Shown in pieces: positions 58,930 to 64,000 of a stretch of 64,000 bases of DNA. Each line of letters begins with the position of its first letter. Positions within the stretch are counted from its first letter, which is position 1. Source of the stretch: an uncultured Pelagibacteraceae bacterium. Its GTDB lineage: Bacteria > Pseudomonadota > Alphaproteobacteria > Pelagibacterales > Pelagibacteraceae. The stretch covers positions 62,001-126,000 of the forward strand of contig CACFPS010000002.1 in assembly GCA_902568235.1 (NCBI GenBank). Direction: 5' to 3'. The position numbers were made by a program, and so were the translations under genes. The notes beneath the pieces were generated by a model, which ran no database searches, was not told the origin of the DNA, and saw only the letters and a list, made by a program, of their open reading frames with translations.

Positions 58930-59548
58930 ATCCCCTTTTTATTGGAACAGAGCTAAAAAAAATCTTATGAAAAAAGATAAAGTTATGAAAAAATTAATTA
59001 AACAATATTCAGATAAAAATTTAACTACTAGAAAAGATGTTTTTTTCTCTCTATGTAAAAGCATAATTGGGCAACAAATAAGTGTTGCTGCCGCTAATTC
59101 AGTATTTACTAAATTTAAATTGGCATGCAATGGAAAAATTAATCCAGAAAGTGTAAATAAATTAAAATCATCGAATTTGAAAAAGTGTGGATTAAGTAGA
59201 CAAAAAGTAAAAGGAATAAAAGAATTGGCCAAGAAGTTTATAAAAAAATCTTTTAATCCAAAATTGATTAAAGATATGACTGATGAGGAAGCAATTGAGT
59301 ACTTGTCAGGTTTAAGACAAATAGGGAAATGGTCTGCAGAAATGATTTTATTATTTACCTATAATAGACAGAATATATGGCCTGTACAAGATATAGGTTT
59401 ACTAAGAGCTATTTCAAATAATTACAAAAAAAAATATTTACCACCAAAAAGTTTTGTAGATAAACTCAAAAAAAAATTTTCACCTTATTGTTCTGTAGCA
59501 ACATGGTATTTGTGGCGATCAATAGATAATGAGCCTATTCAGTATTAA
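58922..59548 (+). CDS. DNA-3-methyladenine glycosylase II (AlkA-like)
   Basis: Base-excision glycosylase of the HhH-GPD superfamily, 208 residues from ATG 58922 (a TTG at 58913 adds three). IIGQQISVAAANSVFTKF is followed by the helix-hairpin-helix LRQIGKWSAEMILLF (about 131-145) and catalytic Asp157 in WPVQDIGL. The N-terminal domain of E. coli AlkA is missing, as in many short bacterial members. It shares the TTAA with the convergent DUF1330 gene. Confidence 0.88.
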   Translation: MNKSPFYWNRAKKNLMKKDKVMKKLIKQYSDKNLTTRKDVFFSLCKSIIGQQISVAAANSVFTKFKLACNGKINPESVNKLKSSNLKKCGLSRQKVKGIKELAKKFIKKSFNPKLIKDMTDEEAIEYLSGLRQIGKWSAEMILLFTYNRQNIWPVQDIGLLRAISNNYKKKYLPPKSFVDKLKKKFSPYCSVATWYLWRSIDNEPIQY

Positions 59549-59832
59549 GCACCTTCAACAATTTGATAACTTCTTTTTATAGTATCTCCCACAACATTAA
59601 TTGCTTCTTGGTATTCTTTTGAGTGATAGAAATTTTTTGCATCTTCAACATTTGGAAATTCAATTATTACTGTTCTAGGAGATGGTTTACCCTCTAAATT
59701 GATACTTTTACCGCCTCTGACCAAAACATTAGGTGAATATTTTTTTATGGCTAAAGTTGCTTTTTCGGCGTAATTTTTCATTGCTTCTTCGTCATTTATT
59801 TCTTCATAAACCACTACTATATAACCTTTCAT
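59545..59832 (-). CDS. DUF1330 family protein
   Basis: Ferredoxin-like-fold protein of 95 residues (MKGYIVVVYEEINDEEAMKNYAEK, then RTVIIEFPNVEDAKNFYHS with the family's W/Y-S pattern, and SYQIVEGA). No biochemical function is established for most DUF1330 proteins. It lies between an AlkA-like gene and a divergent cytochrome c gene, 46 bases apart from the latter. Confidence 0.85.
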   Translation of the reverse strand: MKGYIVVVYEEINDEEAMKNYAEKATLAIKKYSPNVLVRGGKSINLEGKPSPRTVIIEFPNVEDAKNFYHSKEYQEAINVVGDTIKRSYQIVEGA

Positions 59833-59878
59833 AAAATCTCCTTTTTAATTTTTTTTATTTATGATACCAAATTTTATA

Positions 59879-60208
59879 ATGAAAAAATTAATTATCAATT
59901 TTTCAAAATTTTTATTTTTTCTTATAGTTTTTATATATGTTTTTAATCAAGCTAATTCGGATGAAATATATGAAAAAGGAAGATTAATTTTTCTGGAAAA
60001 GGGCAATTGTGCCGCTTGTCATGCCCTTGCTGATGCAGCATCAGATTCAAATATTGGACCAAATTTAAATCAAATAAGACCAGATATAAACAGGGTAATA
60101 ATGGCAGTCACTAATGGTATAGGCATTATGCCTGCTTACCAAGGTGAGTTAACTCCTAAAGAAATAGAAGCTGTTGGGCATTATGTTTCTATTAGTGCAG
60201 AAAATTAA
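59879..60208 (+). CDS. small periplasmic cytochrome c
   Basis: Class I c-type cytochrome, 109 residues from ATG 59879. The signal sequence KKLIINFSKFLFFLIVFIYVFNQA is followed by the haem motif CAACH (Cys44, Cys47, His48) and the axial Met84 in GIMPAY. The partner enzyme is not obvious. It faces the purine catabolism genes with a 9-base gap between convergent stops. A role as electron acceptor for a periplasmic dehydrogenase is a guess. Confidence 0.88.
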   Translation: MKKLIINFSKFLFFLIVFIYVFNQANSDEIYEKGRLIFLEKGNCAACHALADAASDSNIGPNLNQIRPDINRVIMAVTNGIGIMPAYQGELTPKEIEAVGHYVSISAEN

Positions 60209-60217
60209 TATAAAATT

Positions 60218-61117
60218 TTACTTATAATTTTTTATCCAATGTCTAGCTATGTCAATTCTTTTACAAATCCATACATCTTTAAAACTTAAAATATAATTTA
60301 AAAATTTTTTTAGAGATTGGATTCTTCCTGGTCTGCCTATTAACCTACAGTGAAGTCCAACAGACATCATTTTTGGATAATTTTTACCTTCAAGATAAAG
60401 TGCATCAAAACTATCTTTTAAATATGAAAAAAATTGGTCTCCCGAATTAAAACCTTGATTTGTTGCAAATCTCATATCGTTATTATCAAGAGTGTAAGGA
60501 ATCATTAATTGTTTTTTATTACCTTTTTTTATCCAGTATGGAAGATCATCACTGTATGTATCGCTACAATATAAAAAACCACCTTCTTCAATAACTAAAT
60601 CTAAAGTATTAGGACTACATCTGCCAGTGTACCATCCCAAAGGCCTATCTCCAAAAATTTTTTTAATTGAGTCAACGGCTAACTTCATATCTTTCTTTTC
60701 TTTAATTTTAGAAATATTTTGATAATCAATCCATCTCCAGCCATGTGAAGCGACTTCATATTTAGCTTTTTTAATAGCTTTACAAATTTCTTTATTTCTT
60801 TCTAAAGCCATTCCAACTCCAAAGATAGTAAGAGGAATTTTTTTTTGTTTAAACAAATCATGAATTCTCCAGAAGCCTCTTCTTGATCCATATTCATAAA
60901 TTGATTCCATATTAAGGTGTCTCCCCCTTATTGGTTTTGCTCCTATAATTTCTGATAAAAAAATTTCAGAGTATTTATCTCCATGTAAAGTGTTGCTTTC
61001 TCCACCTTCTTCATAATTAAGTACAAATTGTAGAGCTAATTTTGCGTTATTAGGCCACTTAACCTTTATTTTTTTTGAACCATAACCAATCATATCTCTT
61101 GGATATTTTTTTTTCAT
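60218..61117 (-). CDS. puuE: allantoinase PuuE (polysaccharide deacetylase fold)
   Basis: Hydrolyses allantoin to allantoate in purine degradation. The 299 residues start YPRDMIGYG, the hallmark of PuuE, followed by FVLNYEEGGE and the metal-site HGWRWIDYQ and GWYTGRCSPNT. It is unrelated to the amidohydrolase-type AllB. It overlaps the allA stop as ATGA, the last gene of a four-gene operon with uraD, alc and allA. The assignment rests strongly on these neighbours. Confidence 0.92.
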   Translation of the reverse strand: MKKKYPRDMIGYGSKKIKVKWPNNAKLALQFVLNYEEGGESNTLHGDKYSEIFLSEIIGAKPIRGRHLNMESIYEYGSRRGFWRIHDLFKQKKIPLTIFGVGMALERNKEICKAIKKAKYEVASHGWRWIDYQNISKIKEKKDMKLAVDSIKKIFGDRPLGWYTGRCSPNTLDLVIEEGGFLYCSDTYSDDLPYWIKKGNKKQLMIPYTLDNNDMRFATNQGFNSGDQFFSYLKDSFDALYLEGKNYPKMMSVGLHCRLIGRPGRIQSLKKFLNYILSFKDVWICKRIDIARHWIKNYK

Positions 61118-61605
61118 TTTTTAAAATAAATTTTATCTTTTTTAAATTTATGAATAACTAGGTTATTTCCTTTCCCTTTTCTATCAATAATCAGAAAGTT
61201 CATATTTTTAATAGATATTAATGGAAAATGCCAAATTCCAGCCTTGTAATTTATACCAGTTTGTTTTGGAACTATGAAAGATTTTATCCTGTTTATATTT
61301 GGTTTATTTCCTTTTGGAGCAACAAATACAAAAAATTTTGTATCTTCCATTGGTATAAATGCTTGGCTGCCCAAAGGATGTTTTTCCATCATATCAATCC
61401 TCATAGGAAATCTTCTTTTTTTAGCCTTAAAAATACTAACTATTGGACTACCTCTTTTCGTAGAGGCATCTATTTTCATTAAATCATGAAATCTTTTTGC
61501 ATAACCATTATTAATACTCATTGGTTTTCTTTTTGATGTATCAATTAAATCTCCAAATTTAGAAAATCTTTTTTTTGTTATTTTTATTGGTTTAATTACT
61601 TTCAT
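61114..61605 (-). CDS. allA: ureidoglycolate lyase
   Basis: Releases urea from ureidoglycolate to give glyoxylate. The cupin-like protein of 163 residues has MKVIKPIKITKKRFSKFGDLID, EKHPLGSQAFIPM and KAGIWHFPLISI, all typical AllA segments. Overlaps alc by 4 bases (ATGA) and puuE by 4 bases. The glyoxylate could enter central metabolism through glycine or malate synthase, whose genes are not in the window. Confidence 0.92.
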   Translation of the reverse strand: MKVIKPIKITKKRFSKFGDLIDTSKRKPMSINNGYAKRFHDLMKIDASTKRGSPIVSIFKAKKRRFPMRIDMMEKHPLGSQAFIPMEDTKFFVFVAPKGNKPNINRIKSFIVPKQTGINYKAGIWHFPLISIKNMNFLIIDRKGKGNNLVIHKFKKDKIYFKK

Positions 61606-62588
61606 TTCACAAAATTTCCGAAAGCTCTAATTCTTGAAATACCGCCGTCAGGATAGATATTTATTTTCAATAAATTTTCTTTATTTCTTTTAAAAAGAAA
61701 TTTTTTAAAAACATGTTTTTTGTTTGCTGATAATTTTGATTTATTCAAAATATATTTCCATTTCTTCGAATTTTTCACAATAAAGTTATTTGATACATTT
61801 TTTACTATATTTGCAGTTTGTATTGAGCATGTATCAGGATAGTTTCCTTTAAAATGGTGAGTATCTATTTCTAATTTTTTAATCAAAGCAGATTTTCCAA
61901 ACTTAATTATTAGCCAATCAAAGTTTTTTCCTCTACTTCTTCTTGTTTCCCAACCATCGCCCATATTTTTGGCTTTACCAGGCGCTATAATATTTTCAGC
62001 TCTACCAAAATGTTCATTATTACAACCAATGATTGAAGCTCCATTTAAAATAGAAGTTAAATTAATATTTTTTTTATTTAGATTTATCTTTTCCATATTT
62101 ATTTTTCCATAAAGTCTAATTCTTGCAACTCCACCATCTGGAAAAATATTTAATCTAATATAATTAAAAATTGATCTATTTTTTGAAGTAAAGTTATGTT
62201 TTTTATTTGGTCCAAGTTTTTTTTTACTAAATACTGTAAACCATTTTGTATTTTTATTTGGTTTATTTTTGCTAAAACACCCATCTACTGATGTATAGGT
62301 TGGCTGGTTCCCATTAAAGTGAGTTGTATCAATGTCTACATTAAATATCCTTCCTGGCTTTCCTAATTTTAAAATAAGATAGTCATATCCTTTTGATCTT
62401 CTTCTTCTTGTTTCCCATCCGTCCATCCACTTTCCATGTTTATCAAATAAACCTTCTTTAAAAATTGGATTATCAGTTTTTAAAATTCTATTAGCTGGTG
62501 CAAAAAATTCATCTGTTCTAAAAATTACCTTAGATCCAATTCTTGGATCTGCCAAATTAATCATTTTGCCACTTATAAATTTTTTCAT
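61602..62588 (-). CDS. alc: allantoicase
   Basis: Hydrolyses allantoate to ureidoglycolate and urea. The 328 residues show an internal duplication: GWETRRRRSKGYDYL with DTTHFNGNQP in the first half, GWETRRSRGKNFDWL with DTHHFKGNYP in the second. Both halves end with a FPDGGVARIRLYG or YPDGGISRIRAFG segment. The start overlaps the uraD stop as ATGA. Confidence 0.95.
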   Translation of the reverse strand: MKKFISGKMINLADPRIGSKVIFRTDEFFAPANRILKTDNPIFKEGLFDKHGKWMDGWETRRRRSKGYDYLILKLGKPGRIFNVDIDTTHFNGNQPTYTSVDGCFSKNKPNKNTKWFTVFSKKKLGPNKKHNFTSKNRSIFNYIRLNIFPDGGVARIRLYGKINMEKINLNKKNINLTSILNGASIIGCNNEHFGRAENIIAPGKAKNMGDGWETRRSRGKNFDWLIIKFGKSALIKKLEIDTHHFKGNYPDTCSIQTANIVKNVSNNFIVKNSKKWKYILNKSKLSANKKHVFKKFLFKRNKENLLKINIYPDGGISRIRAFGNFVK

Positions 62589-63082
62589 TTGCTCGATATT
62601 TCATTAAGACGAAAACTTGCAATTTTTTTTACTTGTTTCTTTGCTTCTAGAAATTCAATTTCTACATCATTTAAAATTCTTTGTCTAAAATTATTTAATA
62701 TCTCATTTTTATTTTTACCTTTGACAGCAATAATAAACGGGAAATTGAACTTTTTTTTATATTCGAGATTTAATTTTTTAAATTCTTCATATTCATCATT
62801 TGAACATTCATTTAATTTTGCTGAAGCTTGTTCTGATTTAGACTCCAAGGTTAATTTTTTTGCTACAGCTAGCTCGGGGTGTGAGTTTAAAATTTCCAAT
62901 ATTTTGTCCTTTCCATAAGCTTCATATATATTTAGCATTTTTAAAATAATATCATTAAAATCTTTGAATGGTTTCAATTTAAAAGTTTCTACTGCCACAG
63001 ACTCAGTTTTTTCAAAAACATTACCAAATATCGATAAAAAATCAGACTTGTTAAGATCGTTAATGTTATCTATTGTTCTCAT
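62585..63082 (-). CDS. uraD: OHCU decarboxylase
   Basis: Converts 2-oxo-4-hydroxy-4-carboxy-5-ureidoimidazoline to S-allantoin after the uricase and HIU hydrolase steps. The 165 residues carry the diagnostic SHPELA motif, with QASAKLNECSNDEYEEFKKLN downstream. It is the first gene of the minus operon uraD-alc-allA-puuE. The divergent uraH start lies 48 bases away, a gap that must hold both promoters. Confidence 0.92.
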   Translation of the reverse strand: MRTIDNINDLNKSDFLSIFGNVFEKTESVAVETFKLKPFKDFNDIILKMLNIYEAYGKDKILEILNSHPELAVAKKLTLESKSEQASAKLNECSNDEYEEFKKLNLEYKKKFNFPFIIAVKGKNKNEILNNFRQRILNDVEIEFLEAKKQVKKIASFRLNEISSK

Positions 63083-63130
63083 TAAAGTTTTAATAATTTA
63101 AGTTTAAAATTTAAATGATAATATAATCTT

Positions 63131-63481
63131 ATGACAAAGCTAACAACTCATGTTTTAGATGTATATTCAGGTAAACCTGGCAAAGGAATTTCTGTTGATT
63201 TGTATTATATAAGTAATTCAGAAAGAAAAAAAATAACTTCAGTGAAGTTAAACAATGATGGTAGAGCGGACTCTCCCTTAGTAGAAGGAGAAAATTTTAT
63301 TAAAGGAAAATATGAATTAATTTTTTATATTGGCGATTATTTTAAAAATATATCTTCAGATAAGGACATTCCTTTTCTTGATGATGTAGTAATTAGATTT
63401 GGTATTTCAAATCCTTCAGAACACTACCATGTTCCTTTACTAGTTTCACCTTGGAGTTATTCTACTTATAGAGGTAGTTAA
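63131..63481 (+). CDS. uraH: 5-hydroxyisourate hydrolase (transthyretin-related)
   Basis: Opens the ring of 5-hydroxyisourate, the product of urate oxidation. The 116 residues begin LTTHVLDVYSGKPGKGI and end with the C-terminal YRGS tetrapeptide that separates the enzyme from animal transthyretin. Its stop is followed immediately by the GTG start of xdhA. Two -10-like sequences (GATAAT at 63117, TATAAT at 63122) sit almost on its start codon. Confidence 0.94.
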   Translation: MTKLTTHVLDVYSGKPGKGISVDLYYISNSERKKITSVKLNNDGRADSPLVEGENFIKGKYELIFYIGDYFKNISSDKDIPFLDDVVIRFGISNPSEHYHVPLLVSPWSYSTYRGS

Positions 63482-64000
63482 GTGATATCAGACACTGTCA
63501 AATTTTTACTGAATGATAAAATTGTAGAAATTAATAATCCAGATCCAAATCAAACAATTCTTAATTATTTACGAACAGAGCTAAAAAAAACTGGCACAAA
63601 AGAAGGATGTGCTGAAGGTGGTTGTGGCGCATGTACAGTAGTACTTGGCGAATTAGTGAATGGTGAAGTAAAATATATTTCCATTAATTCTTGCATTTCA
63701 TTTGTTCCGTCTTTGAATGGTAAACAACTTTTGATTGTTGAAGATTTAGTTTCTAATGATGGAAAGCTACATCCAGTTCAAGAAGCAATGGTTAAATTTC
63801 ATGGTTCACAATGTGGTTTTTGTACTCCTGGTTTTGTTATGTCTTTATTTTCAATGTTTAAAAATAATAAAAGTTACGATGGTGAATTAATAAAAGATTC
63901 AATTTCAGGAAATTTGTGCCGTTGTACTGGGTATAGACCAATAATTGATGCAGCTAAAAGTTTAAATAAAGTAAATAAAAAAGATGAGTTTAGTAAAAAT
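63482..64000 (+). CDS. xdhA: xanthine dehydrogenase iron-sulfur subunit, 3' partial
   Basis: N-terminal [2Fe-2S] region of a xanthine dehydrogenase small subunit; 173 codons are visible and the frame runs off the window. It starts at GTG 63482, directly after the uraH stop. Ligands of the first cluster are Cys43, Cys48, Cys51 and Cys71, of the second Cys111, Cys114, Cys146 and Cys148 (CGFCTPG, CRCTGYRP). Whether the downstream FAD domain is fused cannot be seen. Position in the purine cluster makes hypoxanthine/xanthine to urate the likely reaction. Confidence 0.9.
   Translation, partial: MISDTVKFLLNDKIVEINNPDPNQTILNYLRTELKKTGTKEGCAEGGCGACTVVLGELVNGEVKYISINSCISFVPSLNGKQLLIVEDLVSNDGKLHPVQEAMVKFHGSQCGFCTPGFVMSLFSMFKNNKSYDGELIKDSISGNLCRCTGYRPIIDAAKSLNKVNKKDEFSKN

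Noticed and set aside
59879..60208. Small cytochrome c as the missing redox partner of a PuuD-type urate oxidase
   Set aside because: The only link is nearness to the purine genes, and it is convergent with puuE rather than in the same operon. Its haem and Met regions (CAACH, GIMPAY) are generic class I cytochrome features. No membrane urate oxidase part is in the window.

Overview
This window looks like a chromosomal segment of a SAR11 alphaproteobacterium (Candidatus Pelagibacter or a close relative). The evidence is the strongly AT-rich composition with Lys/Ile/Asn-rich proteins, the near absence of intergenic DNA (largest gap about 182 bases), and a set of alphaproteobacterial markers: RegA/ActR, ChvG-ChvI, a class I lysyl-tRNA synthetase, the DUF1476 zeta protein of the F1 ATPase, split ATP synthase genes, and a SAM-II riboswitch in front of metX. 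No rRNA, tRNA, CRISPR array, insertion sequence or prophage was seen. I cannot assign a strain from the sequence alone.

Layout. 1-12074: a TCA-cycle block on the plus strand (sdhA partial, sdhB, mmsA, mdh, sucC, sucD, sucA, sucB, lpdA), covering oxidation of 2-oxoglutarate to oxaloacetate except fumarase, with methylmalonate-semialdehyde dehydrogenase inserted. 12108-18958: priA, then the F1 sector genes atpHAGDC. 18955-27952: a long minus-strand block that reads, in transcription order, metX, metW, gloB, rplU, rpmA, obgE, proB, proA, nadD, rsfS, ctpA, rppH. 28135-30112: hisC and a prephenate dehydrogenase. 30109-33645 (minus): trkH, ampG-like permease and an NlpC/P60 peptidase. 33730-37204: lysS, pyrD, rpmB and a queuosine-precursor transporter. 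37201-40302 (minus): a polyamine cluster of ornithine decarboxylase, a deoxyhypusine-synthase-like enzyme and an agmatinase-like ureohydrolase.

40446-41009 is the response regulator regA, 41002-41553 bioY (minus). 41653-50122 (plus): polA, chvI-chvG, ahcY, tsaE, and amgK/murU-like genes for cell-wall sugar salvage. gpmA (minus) is followed by vanZ-like, zeta (DUF1476), a thermonuclease-like protein and a lytic-transglycosylase-like lipoprotein. 52624-58013 (minus): msrA, sulfurtransferase, RND adaptor and RND pump. 58048-60208: DMT permease, AlkA-like glycosylase, DUF1330 protein and a small cytochrome c. 60218-64000: purine catabolism (uraD, alc, allA, puuE on minus; uraH and the start of xdhA on plus), leading from xanthine towards glyoxylate and urea.

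The most distinctive points are: seven of eight convergent gene pairs share their stop codons (TTAA, TTAG, CTAG or an 8-base overlap); a 52-base SAM-II riboswitch before metX; a bacterial deoxyhypusine-synthase homologue that keeps the catalytic lysine between two polyamine genes; and a probable cytoplasmic muropeptide-recycling set (AmpG, signal-less NlpC/P60, AmgK, MurU). I found no gene system here that I can defend as wholly new.
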